A stretch of 19,210 nt of DNA from JBGSON01 sp041739085 (GCA_041739085.1 JBGSON010000007.1:1-19210); one strand, 5' to 3'; shown: positions 7,289-14,800, counted from the stretch's first letter. Made by a program: numbers and translations. The notes: a model not told the origin generated them from the sequence alone.

Positions 7289-8449
7289 TCATCGTTTCTG
7301 CTCCAGGAGATCCTGGTACATTTCCAAAAAGTCAGCGATTATTTTGAACGATTCTGCGTAGACCTGATCGGAAAAATCCTGGGAAACATGAATTTCACCT
7401 TCTCGATATGATTCACTGAGCGTATCGAGTGACTCGAATGACCTTCTCATCCTCCCCTGAAGTTCGGGATCACCAGAGATATCTACGTATTCACGGAAAA
7501 GATCAAGGTTGGCTCTCGTGACCGGGATCATCTTTTGGTCAAAATCAGCCTGAGGCATAGAAACGAGCTGCTTGAGCGACTCATCTTTCAAGAGATTTTT
7601 CGACGGGTAGCCGATTTTTTGCAGGTAATCATTGAAGCTCTGAATAGCAAGTATGATCTGATAGTTCGCTGCCTGGAGATCGTGTTGCGATGAAAGCGTT
7701 TGAGCAGTGGAACGAAGTGAAGAGAGCGATGTTTCAAAAAACCGTCTCGCGATATCGGATGTTCCCGTAAGGAGAGCATCGTTTGCGTCAAATTTGATGG
7801 TTGCCTTAATCAGGTTTCCGATCATGCGCACACCGACCGCGAGTGAAGCGCATATGGCGGATGTCCGGAAAACGGGGGATTCGATGAATGCATGAATATT
7901 GAATCCGGCTGATTCAATGAGATTTTGGACATGATCCAAAACCTCACTCCCGATTCCGTATCCCGAAATCACCGCGAATATGAGAATGGCAGTAAGACAA
8001 GCTTCCAACAGGTCTTCCGTGAGTTCAATTCCATACTCCGTGAATTTTTTCTTCACCTCTTTGAGACTTACGGAAAACCAGGCAAATCCGGTTATCGACG
8101 AAATAACGAGGAGGAAGAATTGGACTTTTTCCGGATCAGAAAGCAAGATCCCCGGTGATGCGAGTGCAGCCTGAAGCGCTGAATTCCGGAGAGCCGGCAC
8201 CCATTTCCTCCTGGTTGAGCTCTCGAGAATCGTCGCCTCTTGTGCATTTGGATTCAGATCCCTCAGGGTGGCGAGCATGGATTCCACTCCCCTCTGAAAC
8301 GGCGCGTCTATGCATCCCATCACTCCTTTTTGCACTCGTTCTCTCAGCGGATGTTCAGAAAGGGCATCATCTGGTCTATCAGTCGGCATGTCCATGTCGA
8401 TCATTTTTTCAGCGGGGGCCGATGATTTTCGTTCATTTTCACCCGGCAT
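7289..8449 (-). CDS. Membrane protein of unknown function with three central helices (386 aa)
   Basis: I recognise no family. Residues 1-40 are polar, rich in Asp, Pro, Glu and Met, and probably disordered. Three hydrophobic segments follow at about 109-128, 148-168 and 194-214. Residues 220-386 form a polar, helical, presumably soluble domain without Cys or His metal motifs. There is no N-terminal signal peptide. The gene stands alone on the minus strand, convergent with dxr and divergent from the D-2-hydroxyacid dehydrogenase, with its own strong promoter and a leader of about 14 bases. Isolation, a disordered N-terminus and a near-consensus promoter are shared with the unknown genes at 4146-4682 and, apart from the disorder, 13112-14059. 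No function can be assigned. Confidence 0.75.
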   Translation of the reverse strand: MPGENERKSSAPAEKMIDMDMPTDRPDDALSEHPLRERVQKGVMGCIDAPFQRGVESMLATLRDLNPNAQEATILESSTRRKWVPALRNSALQAALASPGILLSDPEKVQFFLLVISSITGFAWFSVSLKEVKKKFTEYGIELTEDLLEACLTAILIFAVISGYGIGSEVLDHVQNLIESAGFNIHAFIESPVFRTSAICASLAVGVRMIGNLIKATIKFDANDALLTGTSDIARRFFETSLSSLRSTAQTLSSQHDLQAANYQIILAIQSFNDYLQKIGYPSKNLLKDESLKQLVSMPQADFDQKMIPVTRANLDLFREYVDISGDPELQGRMRRSFESLDTLSESYREGEIHVSQDFSDQVYAESFKIIADFLEMYQDLLEQKR

Positions 8450-8469
8450 GAGAACTCAAAAAGAGTATG

Positions 8470-8497
8470 AGTATACATATTAAACATAAAAAGTCAA
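8470..8497 (-). promoter_or_regulatory. Promoter for the three-helix membrane protein gene
   Basis: On the minus strand TTGACT (8497-8492) and TATACT (8475-8470) are separated by 16 bases; each differs from consensus at one base. The inferred start near 8463 gives a leader of about 14 bases before the ATG at 8449, with no Shine-Dalgarno motif. Confidence 0.68.
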
Positions 8498-8589
8498 ATA
8501 TTGTGAAGGTGATGAAGGTGGGTTTCAAAGTGGGTGAGAAGTTGTTTGAGCAATTCAATAAATCCCCAGCCTTTCTTTGGTCCGCCGTG

Positions 8590-8618
8590 TTGTTCTGAAG
8601 AGAAAAAGCTGATACAAT
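8590..8618 (+). promoter_or_regulatory. Extended -10 promoter for the D-2-hydroxyacid dehydrogenase
   Basis: TACAAT at 8613-8618 is preceded by TGA in the extended -10 position (8610-8612). A weak -35 box TTGTTC (8590-8595) lies 17 bases upstream. The inferred start near 8625 leaves about 15 bases before the ATG at 8640. A GGAGG at 8620-8624 lies before or at that start and is 15 bases from the ATG, too far to act as a normal ribosome binding site. Confidence 0.58.
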
Positions 8619-8639
8619 GGGAGGACTTTCCATATACCA

Positions 8640-9599
8640 ATGAAACCAAAAAGAATCGTTTTTCTGGAAGTTGAAAATGAAGACAGGGATGAAGTCCTCA
8701 GTGTATTTCCCGATGCCGTCATCGAATCGGAGGTCTTGAGTGAAGATGAGATCATCCGGAAACACAATGACGCGGAAATCCTCTGCACGTTCATTTACTC
8801 TCCCGTTACAAAAAAAGTCATCCATGCGCTTCCGAATCTGAAACTCATCGCCACGCGGTCAGTCGGATACAACCACATCGACCTGAAAGCGGCGAGGGAG
8901 AAGGGGATCGTCATCGCGAACGTTCCGGATTACGGCTCCCACGTCATTGCGGAGCATGTCTTCGCGCTTCTTCTCTCTTCCATCCGCCGTGTCGTCGAAG
9001 GCGAGGAGAGGACAAGCAGGATGAAATTCGAATTCCAGGGGCTCCGTGGGATAGCTCTCAAAGGAAAAACGCTCGGGATCATCGGAGCAGGAAGGATCGG
9101 CCTCAATGTCGCGAGGATCGCATCGCTCGGATTCCTCATGAAGGTTCTCGCTTACGATGTTTACCAAGATCCGGATCATGCGCTCGAATACCATTTCCAG
9201 TACGCGACCCTTGATGAGATCTATGAAAAGTGCGACATCATCTCCCTCCACTGCCCGCTCCTTCCGAGCACGAAACATCTCATCAACGGAGAAGCGATCA
9301 GGAAGATGAAGGACGGAGTCGTCATCATCAATACTGCCAGGGGAGGGATCATTGATACAAAAGCGCTCATCAAAGGGCTAAAATCCAGAAAAATCCTAAA
9401 GGCGGCGCTCGATGTCGTTGAACACGAACAAAACATCGAAGAAAACAAGGAGCTCGTGGAAATGGAGAATGTCATCATCACTCCCCACATCGCCTTTTTC
9501 GCGGATGATTCAATGCACCGGATGTATTCCGAAGCGATGTCGGACATCAAGCTTTTCATGGAAACCGGCGCGGTGAAGCATGCTGTTGTCGGAGAGTAG
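8640..9599 (+). CDS. NAD-dependent D-isomer-specific 2-hydroxyacid dehydrogenase
   Basis: Members of this family interconvert 2-oxoacids and D-2-hydroxyacids with NAD(H); the 319-residue length is normal. The substrate domain carries SVGYNHIDL at 74-82 and NVPDYGSHVIAEH at 94-106. The nucleotide domain has GIIGAGRIG at 146-154, with Asp173 at the end of the second strand, which favours NAD over NADP. Catalytic residues by family alignment are Arg234 (NTARGG), Glu263 and His283 (TPHIAF). The segment after the catalytic Glu has Gln where most relatives have Pro. The DYGSHVIAEH form resembles fermentative D-lactate dehydrogenases more than phosphoglycerate dehydrogenase, and no serine pathway gene is nearby, so D-lactate formation is a reasonable but unproven guess. 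It has its own promoter and is followed by a terminator, so it is separate from the hydrogenase operon downstream. Confidence 0.9.
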   Translation: MKPKRIVFLEVENEDRDEVLSVFPDAVIESEVLSEDEIIRKHNDAEILCTFIYSPVTKKVIHALPNLKLIATRSVGYNHIDLKAAREKGIVIANVPDYGSHVIAEHVFALLLSSIRRVVEGEERTSRMKFEFQGLRGIALKGKTLGIIGAGRIGLNVARIASLGFLMKVLAYDVYQDPDHALEYHFQYATLDEIYEKCDIISLHCPLLPSTKHLINGEAIRKMKDGVVIINTARGGIIDTKALIKGLKSRKILKAALDVVEHEQNIEENKELVEMENVIITPHIAFFADDSMHRMYSEAMSDIKLFMETGAVKHAVVGE

Positions 9600-9602
9600 T
9601 AA

Positions 9603-9737
9603 GTACAAAGCACAAAATACAAAGTACAAAACAAGGGAACTGGTTTAAAAAAAGGATTTTTGGTCCTTTTTCTGTTTTGTGTTTTTTCTTTTCTCTTTAT
9701 TCCTATAGATTTGTACTTTGTGCTTTGTATTTTGTAC
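9603..9737. repeat. Inverted repeat with arms of four 7-base units, copy 1
   Basis: The left arm at 9603-9630 is four heptamers: GTACAAA, GCACAAA, ATACAAA, GTACAAA. The right arm at 9710-9737 is TTTGTAC, TTTGTGC, TTTGTAT, TTTGTAC. Read as its complement, the right arm has the same four units with the middle two swapped, so outer units pair perfectly and inner units pair with wobble or mismatch. The arms enclose a T-rich region with a terminator-like hairpin. The right arm recurs, identical over 28 bases, at 14872-14899. Confidence 0.8.
9647..9690 (+). terminator. Intrinsic terminator after the D-2-hydroxyacid dehydrogenase
   Basis: AAAAAGGA (9649-9656) pairs with TCCTTTTT (9664-9671) across a seven-base loop, and a T-rich stretch continues to about 9690. 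The stem is perfect over eight pairs but has only three GC pairs. It lies inside the loop of the heptamer inverted repeat. Confidence 0.55.
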
Positions 9738-9768
9738 TCTTCGTGGGCTTTCTCCCACTCTCCGTTCA

Positions 9769-9777
9769 TGGTATACT
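9769..9777 (+). promoter_or_regulatory. Extended -10 promoter for the hydrogenase operon
   Basis: TATACT at 9772-9777 is preceded by TGG in the extended -10 position. No convincing -35 box is visible, which is common for extended -10 promoters. The inferred start near 9784 gives a leader of about 18 bases to the ATG at 9802 and excludes the longer frame that opens at 9718. Confidence 0.55.
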
Positions 9778-9801
9778 GATGCCACCATCTCCCCGCGTTT
9801 C

Positions 9802-10326
9802 ATGAGAGAACCTGATGATCTCGTCGTAGTGGCAAAACCCTGGAAACGGGTCTTTGTATTCGCCTTAGTTTTTCTCGTGGTCGGGATCGTTCCCGTGTTT
9901 CTCCATTCCCAGTGGATCACGGGCCCCCTTGTGAATGCGGCGCTCCTCATCGCGGCGGTTCTCGTAGGGCCTGCAGATGCCATTATGCTCGGGCTCATCC
10001 CAAGCACGGTCGCCCTGAGTTCCGGACTCCTTCCCCTCCCCTTGGCACCAATGATCCCGTTCATCATGATCGGGAACGGACTCTATATTATCCTGTTCCT
10101 GAAAGCGGAAAAATTCAGCCGGATGGGAGCCGTCATCATGGCATCTCTCGGGAAATTCCTCTTCCTCTTCGTCACTTCGAAATTCATCCTCTCAGCGCTT
10201 CTCTCCTCGCCGCTCGCGGAAAAAGTCAGCATCATGATGAGCTGGCCGCAGCTGATGACGGCTCTCATCGGAGGAGTGATCGCTCTCTCTTTCTTCGAAC
10301 TCTCCCGACGCCATGGAAACAAATAA
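9802..10326 (+). CDS. Small polytopic membrane protein of the hydrogenase operon (ECF S-component-like)
   Basis: From the ATG at 9802 the protein has 174 residues. The frame is open further upstream to an ATG at 9718, but that extension is partly encoded by the heptamer repeat and lies upstream of the likely promoter, so I prefer the later start. After a short charged N-terminus there are about five to six hydrophobic helices, with conserved-looking turns GPLVNA, GLIPSTVALSSG and PFIMIGNGLY. The size and the Gly/Pro/Asn-marked helix pattern recall substrate-binding S components of ECF transporters; this is a shape resemblance, not a proven match. The last 14 bases overlap the NuoF-like gene, so the three genes should be expressed together. 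It may anchor the hydrogenase at the membrane or carry a cofactor or ion linked to it. The function is unknown. Confidence 0.72.
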   Translation: MREPDDLVVVAKPWKRVFVFALVFLVVGIVPVFLHSQWITGPLVNAALLIAAVLVGPADAIMLGLIPSTVALSSGLLPLPLAPMIPFIMIGNGLYIILFLKAEKFSRMGAVIMASLGKFLFLFVTSKFILSALLSSPLAEKVSIMMSWPQLMTALIGGVIALSFFELSRRHGNK

Positions 10327-11320
10327 CATCCTCGAGAAGATCAAAGCCGCCGGCCTCGTCGGCAGAGGCGGCGCGGAATTCCCCACTGCTCTCAAATGGG
10401 AAATGGTGAAGAAAGCGAAAGGGGAGAAAAAATATGTCATCTGCAATGCTTCAGAAGGAGAGCTCGGGCTTTTTAAAGACCTCTTCATCCTGAAAAACCA
10501 TACGGAGCAGGTATTTGAAGGGATGATCATCGCGATGGATTTCCTCGAGACAAAGGAAGCGTATTTCAACATCAACCGGGATTATTACGAAGAGCTCCGA
10601 GAATCCATCGACGGGCTCATCGGGAAATATGCAAAAGACGGATACCGCTTCACTGTTTTTCAGGAACATCCCTCATACGCCGGAGGTGAAGAGACTGTGC
10701 TCCTCAATGCGATCGAGGGGAAACGTATCCAGCCCAGGCTCAAGCCGCCGTACCCTTCTGATGCGGGGCTATACGGAATGCCGACGCTCATCCACAATGT
10801 CGAGACGCTCTACAATGTCACAGATGTCCGGAATGGAAAATTTGAAGACAGGAGATTTTACTGCATTTCAGGTCCCGTTGACCATGAGGGCGTGTATCAT
10901 CTCCCTGCATCATTTACGATTCAGAAGGTACTCAAAGAGACAAAAAACATTCCGGATTTTCCGTTTTTCGCGCAGATCGGAGGAAGCGCGAGCGGAGTTG
11001 TTTATAATAAAGATCAGCTCGGCGACCACAAAGTGAGCGGAGCGGGATCGATCGAGATTTACCGTGAAGATATTTTGCCGAAGGAGATCCTCATGAAGTG
11101 GTTTACGTTTTACATGAACGAGAGTTGCGGAAAGTGCACGCCGTGTCGCGAGGGCTCATATCAGCTTCACCACATGACAAAAGATGCCAAGGAAATCCCG
11201 TGGGACGGGATCTTCGAGATTGTGGAAGCGATGGAAGAGACTTCGTTCTGCGCCCTCGGGAAATCCGTGGGAATCCCGGTGCGGAGTTATTTTGAAAACG
11301 TTTTGCACATGAAACCATGA
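10313..11320 (+). CDS. NuoF/HydB-like NADH:acceptor flavoprotein subunit (short form)
   Basis: This 335-residue protein corresponds to the FMN- and NADH-binding subunit of complex I (NuoF) and of NAD-linked [FeFe] hydrogenases (HydB). FMN-site motifs are GLVGRGGAEFPTALKW at 14-29 and CNASEGELGLFKD at 44-56; SYAGGEET at 121-128 matches the NADH-site segment. The [4Fe-4S] motif ESCGKCTPCREG at 270-281 supplies Cys272, 275 and 278, with the fourth ligand Cys313 in FCALG. It lacks the thioredoxin-like [2Fe-2S] domain and C-terminal ferredoxin domains of long HydB proteins and is shorter than NuoF (about 420). The usual EGEPGTxKDR reads EGELGLFKDL, a change near the nucleotide pocket. It overlaps the genes on both sides. 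It probably passes electrons between NADH and the hydrogenase subunit. No NuoE/HydC partner lies in the window. Confidence 0.9.
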   Translation: METNNILEKIKAAGLVGRGGAEFPTALKWEMVKKAKGEKKYVICNASEGELGLFKDLFILKNHTEQVFEGMIIAMDFLETKEAYFNINRDYYEELRESIDGLIGKYAKDGYRFTVFQEHPSYAGGEETVLLNAIEGKRIQPRLKPPYPSDAGLYGMPTLIHNVETLYNVTDVRNGKFEDRRFYCISGPVDHEGVYHLPASFTIQKVLKETKNIPDFPFFAQIGGSASGVVYNKDQLGDHKVSGAGSIEIYREDILPKEILMKWFTFYMNESCGKCTPCREGSYQLHHMTKDAKEIPWDGIFEIVEAMEETSFCALGKSVGIPVRSYFENVLHMKP

Positions 11321-13026
11321 AAGAAGTATCGGTTTTTTTGAACGGCAAGGAGTATAAAACCGAAGAAGGAAAAAGCATTCTTCAGGTCGCACTCGATAAC
11401 GGGATTGAAATCCCCCACTTCTGTTTCCATGAAGACCTCCCGATGGACGCGAACTGCCGGACCTGTCTCGTGGAACTTGAAAAAAACGGGAAAGTCATGA
11501 CGTCGTGCACGCTCCGTGCTGAAGAAGGACTCCGCGTCCTCCTCGACACTCCGAAAGTCATACGAATTCGAAAAAAGAACATGGAACTCCTCCTCGCGGA
11601 GCATGACCACTACTGCATGAAATGCCGCGCGGGATACTTCTGCAAGACCGCGGAGATCATGAAGAAATATGGAGTAACGGGCAATGAATTCAGGAGAAAT
11701 ATCGTCGACCGCTCCGTCCACAAAATGGGATCCGCGGCGGAATTCGATCCGAATGAATGCATCGCCTGCAATAAATGCGTGGAGATCTGCGAAGAGATCG
11801 GCGTCTGTTTCCTCAAAATGGACGGCCACGATTCGAAAACAAGGGTCTGGCATACGGAAGATCCGAAGATCGATTGCATCTACTGCGGACAGTGCACCGT
11901 CCACTGCCCCGTTTCCGCGGTCCGCGAACAGTATCAGATCGAGGATGTGGAGAGAGTTCTGAAAGACCCGGAGAAGATCGTCATCGTCCAGACCGCTCCT
12001 TCCGTCCGCGCAAGCATCGGTGAGGAGTTCGGACTTCCGTACGGAGAAGATGTGACGGGGAAACTCTACACGGCGTACCGCCTCCTCGGATTCGACAAAG
12101 TATTTGATGTGAACATGGGTGCGGACATCACGACGATGGTCGAAGCGGAAGAGCTCATCGAACGGCTGGGATCAAAGAAAGGACTCCCGATGTTCACCTC
12201 CTGCTGTCCCGGATGGGTGAAATGTCTTGAGTTCTATTACCCGGAATTCATCCCGAATCTCACGACCGCGAGGTCGCCCCAGATCCATTCCGGCGGAGCG
12301 TATAAAACCTGGTGGGCAAAGAGAGAGGGGATCGATCCGGAGAAGATCGTCATCGTCTCCGTTATGCCCTGCACATCGAAAAAATACGAGGCGAAACATG
12401 AGAAACTTTTCATCAACGGGATGAAGCCAGTGGACTATTCCCTCACGACCCGAGAACTTGCCATCATGCTGAAGAAACACAATATCGATTTTCCGCGACT
12501 TAACCCTTCGGAAGTCGACCGTGAAGGAATGTATTCCGGCGCTGCTGCGATCTATGGAGCGTCAGGAGGTGTCATGGAGTCAGCACTTCGGACTGCGTAT
12601 TTCCTTGTCACCGGAGAGGAGTATGGGAAGATAGAATTCCATGAAGTCCGCGGGATGAAGGGGATCAAAAGGGCTGACATCACAATTGGAGATATCACCC
12701 TGAAAGTCGCCGTTGTCGCGACTGCAAAGAATTTTAAGATCATCGCCGATGAGATCAGGAAAGATCCGAACGCGTATCACTACATCGAAGTCATGGCCTG
12801 TCCCGGGGGATGCATCGGAGGAGGCGGACAACCGATCCCGTCGACCTATAAGATCATCGAGAAACGGATCGAGGGGCTCTATGCCATCGACCGCGGAATG
12901 AAACTCCGGACAGCGCATCAGAACGAAGTCGTGAAGGAATTCTTTGAGTACGTTGATTCGCTTCCGAAGAAGGAACGGGATGCGATCCTCTATACGACGT
13001 ATTCACAGAAAAAGAAGTTTGAGTAG
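11317..13026 (+). CDS. hydA: [FeFe] hydrogenase catalytic subunit with N-terminal iron-sulfur domains
   Basis: This cytoplasmic enzyme makes or consumes H2 at an H-cluster. The 569 residues match the length and domain order of the clostridial type. A plant-type [2Fe-2S] domain has Cys36, 47, 50 and 64. A His/Cys [4Fe-4S] site has His96, Cys100, 103 and 109. Two ferredoxin sites follow: Cys148/151/154/158 and Cys187/190/193/197. The three H-cluster motifs are intact: TSCCPGW (294-300, with proton-relay Cys296 and ligand Cys297), MPCTSKKYE (350-358, Cys352) and MACPGGCIGGGGQP (493-506, Cys495 and Cys499). The small-subunit-like tail ends the chain. In place of the common SPxQMFG segment it has SPQIHSGG at 320-327. 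Its start overlaps the NuoF-like stop (ATGA), suggesting an NAD-linked, possibly electron-bifurcating complex. The HydE, HydF and HydG maturases must be elsewhere. Confidence 0.96.
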   Translation: MKEVSVFLNGKEYKTEEGKSILQVALDNGIEIPHFCFHEDLPMDANCRTCLVELEKNGKVMTSCTLRAEEGLRVLLDTPKVIRIRKKNMELLLAEHDHYCMKCRAGYFCKTAEIMKKYGVTGNEFRRNIVDRSVHKMGSAAEFDPNECIACNKCVEICEEIGVCFLKMDGHDSKTRVWHTEDPKIDCIYCGQCTVHCPVSAVREQYQIEDVERVLKDPEKIVIVQTAPSVRASIGEEFGLPYGEDVTGKLYTAYRLLGFDKVFDVNMGADITTMVEAEELIERLGSKKGLPMFTSCCPGWVKCLEFYYPEFIPNLTTARSPQIHSGGAYKTWWAKREGIDPEKIVIVSVMPCTSKKYEAKHEKLFINGMKPVDYSLTTRELAIMLKKHNIDFPRLNPSEVDREGMYSGAAAIYGASGGVMESALRTAYFLVTGEEYGKIEFHEVRGMKGIKRADITIGDITLKVAVVATAKNFKIIADEIRKDPNAYHYIEVMACPGGCIGGGGQPIPSTYKIIEKRIEGLYAIDRGMKLRTAHQNEVVKEFFEYVDSLPKKERDAILYTTYSQKKKFE

Positions 13027-13111
13027 AAAGCATCGATAAGCGGGGAAATCGGCCTTTCACGCAGGCAGGTTTCTCATATGATATTCAGAGGAACATCCTG
13101 CAGTCCTGACT

Positions 13112-14059
13112 CTACATTCGTCCTGTTTCTAAAAGGAGCCGCAGTGCATCCAGTTCACACTTCACGTCTCCCATTTTTGCCCCGCAGGATTCTGCTTTTT
13201 CTATGCAAACAATGATTTCTTCCACGTGTTTGTCAGAGATCGGTCGTGAGCTGAGGCCATGTATTGCTTCATTCAGCTTCTGTATTGCGTTGTTCCGGAG
13301 AAATTCCGGGTCAACCGGTCGGAGTTTATCATTCAGTTTTTCATACCCCGCATACAGCATGGCTCTCATGTGAAATATGTGGCTCAATTCATCGGTTTGA
13401 TAGTCACCGTGTTCCGCCTGAGTAATGAGCTCTTCTGCCCGCACACACAGTCCCTCAAGAAACGCCTTCACGTTTAATCTTTCATACCAGTGCTCCCCTT
13501 CCATGTTCATTTCAGGGGAAGAGCCAATTCTTTGGGGAGTATCCGTGCGCATGCTGCTCGGGTTTTCATGTAGGGGTTGACCGGAAGAGGGACTAGATTC
13601 CAGCGGGACATTGGAAAAAGTGCAAATTTTCTGTCGCAGGAGGCTGAGCATTGTTCGCGCGTCTTGCATGTCTGCACCCCGATTTTCCGCTGCCGCAATA
13701 TATGCTTCACACATCTTGAGCGTCCCCGGAGTGCAGTGCGGATCATTAGCGGCTTCCCTCACCGCTCTCATGGCGTCTTCCCGCCGGATATACGGTTCCA
13801 CCATGTGAAGCGTTCTCCGAAGATATTCTGGGAGAGCCATTGAGACATCCGCCACACTCAGGGCAGATTCAATTCTGGCGGTTGAAATATACTGTCCACC
13901 GTGAAGCGCGGCGATGATTTCTTGTGTGTCCCGCTGCAATCGTTCCACAGGAGAAGATTCTCCCATGCATCTTCTTTCCTGTGATTCCTCTTCCGCAATC
14001 CTTCTGGACGCGAATTCCATCTCAGCCGCGACATGAGCGGGGATTTTGTATTCTGTCAT
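13112..14059 (-). CDS. Helical protein of unknown function with an internal duplication (315 aa)
   Basis: I recognise no family. The protein appears all-helical and soluble, with no signal peptide or membrane helix. Residues about 46-143 and 209-309 align with each other: both have an E-[IL]-I helix followed by G-[DQ]-Y, a P/R/A-rich middle, and a closing [AE]-A-E-x-x-G-A-x-M-x-D segment (124-133 and 288-298) before a Leu-rich helix. A Ser/Pro-rich linker of about 60 residues joins the two units. This suggests duplication of a roughly 100-residue helical domain. The gene stands alone, convergent with the hydrogenase gene, with its own promoter overlapped by a perfect palindrome. The 85 bases between the two stop codons show no clear terminator. 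No function can be assigned. Confidence 0.75.
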   Translation of the reverse strand: MTEYKIPAHVAAEMEFASRRIAEEESQERRCMGESSPVERLQRDTQEIIAALHGGQYISTARIESALSVADVSMALPEYLRRTLHMVEPYIRREDAMRAVREAANDPHCTPGTLKMCEAYIAAAENRGADMQDARTMLSLLRQKICTFSNVPLESSPSSGQPLHENPSSMRTDTPQRIGSSPEMNMEGEHWYERLNVKAFLEGLCVRAEELITQAEHGDYQTDELSHIFHMRAMLYAGYEKLNDKLRPVDPEFLRNNAIQKLNEAIHGLSSRPISDKHVEEIIVCIEKAESCGAKMGDVKCELDALRLLLETGRM

Positions 14060-14105
14060 AAAGTAAGAAATAAAATAATATAAAACATATAAAATACAAA
14101 GGAAA

Positions 14106-14135
14106 ACATAATATTATGTAATAAAAGAAAGTCAA
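14106..14135 (-). promoter_or_regulatory. Promoter with overlapping palindrome for the duplicated helical protein
   Basis: On the minus strand TTGACT (14135-14130) and TATTAT (14113-14108) are 16 bases apart. The -10 box lies inside a perfect 14-base palindrome, ACATAATATTATGT (14106-14119), a plausible operator. The AT-rich leader is about 40 bases long, with no Shine-Dalgarno motif. The whole divergent spacer (14060-14285) is AT-rich and has no further gene. Confidence 0.6.
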
Positions 14136-14236
14136 GAAAGAATGACAAATACGAAACATGGAAAAAGAATGTGTGTTTCTATGGTATTCCATGTCTTTCA
14201 TCACAATTCCATGGACTTTAAAGAGGAGTTATTTTG

Positions 14237-14250
14237 ATTTTGTCCAAAAT
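14237..14250. promoter_or_regulatory. Inverted repeat upstream of the nitroreductase, possible operator
   Basis: ATTTTG (14237-14242), a two-base TC spacer and CAAAAT (14245-14250) form a perfect inverted repeat 36 bases before the nitroreductase ATG. No convincing -35/-10 pair could be fixed for this gene, so the operator role is inference from position alone. Confidence 0.3.
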
Positions 14251-14285
14251 GCGGCTCACTATGGACACGATTTCACAATCACACT

Positions 14286-14795
14286 ATGGAAACCCTCCGT
14301 GCTATTTCCAGCAGAAGAAGCGTCAGGAAATTCCGTCCAGACGCGATTCCGGAGGAGATCATAGCGTCTCTTTTGAGAGCCGCTATGAGTGCTCCATCCG
14401 CGAAGAACGAGCAGGCCTGGTCGTTTGTCGTCCTGACGGACAGGAAACTCTTGGACCAGGTTCCGGAATTCAGCCCGTTCGCACCGATGGCAAGGGAGGC
14501 GCCTCTCGGGATCCTCGTCTGCGGGGACACAGGGGAGCTCAATATTGACGGATACTGGCCGCAGGACTGTGCCGCGGCAACCCAGAATCTTCTTCTCGCT
14601 GCACATGATCTGGGTTTGGGCGCGGTGTGGACAGGGGTGTATCCAAAGGATGACCGGATGGACGGGTTCCGGAAACTTCTGCGCCTTCCGAAGAATGTCT
14701 TCCCGTTTTCATTCATTCCCATCGGGCTTCCCCGGGAAGAGATAGCCGGTGAGGACCGCTTCCGGGAGAGCAAGATCCACAGGAATGGATGGTGA
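14286..14795 (+). CDS. FMN-dependent nitroreductase-family oxidoreductase
   Basis: Proteins of this family bind FMN as dimers and use NAD(P)H to reduce nitro compounds, quinones or other electrophiles in the cytoplasm. The 169 residues match the short nitroreductase type. Diagnostic segments are SSRRSVRKFRPDAIP at 8-22 (FMN phosphate contacts), SAPSAKNEQAWSFVV at 35-49 (FMN ring and dimer contacts), the helix AATQNLLLAAHDLGLGAVW at 97-115, and the C-terminal IHRNGW. The substrate cannot be read from the sequence. The gene is transcribed alone from the AT-rich divergent spacer, which contains an inverted repeat that could be an operator. There is no Shine-Dalgarno motif before the ATG. It is followed by the second heptamer inverted repeat. 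Confidence 0.92.
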   Translation: METLRAISSRRSVRKFRPDAIPEEIIASLLRAAMSAPSAKNEQAWSFVVLTDRKLLDQVPEFSPFAPMAREAPLGILVCGDTGELNIDGYWPQDCAAATQNLLLAAHDLGLGAVWTGVYPKDDRMDGFRKLLRLPKNVFPFSFIPIGLPREEIAGEDRFRESKIHRNGW

Positions 14796-14800
14796 GGAAA

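Noticed and set aside
9603..9737. CRISPR-like array
   Set aside because: The repeated units are only 7 bases, are contiguous without spacers, and form inverted arms; no cas genes are nearby.
9718..9801. N-terminal extension of the hydrogenase-operon membrane protein
   Set aside because: It begins inside the repeat arm and lies upstream of the extended -10 promoter; the 9802 start gives a more typical charged N-terminus.
13027..13111. Terminator between the hydrogenase gene and the convergent gene
   Set aside because: Only distant or very short complementary segments and no T-run on either strand.
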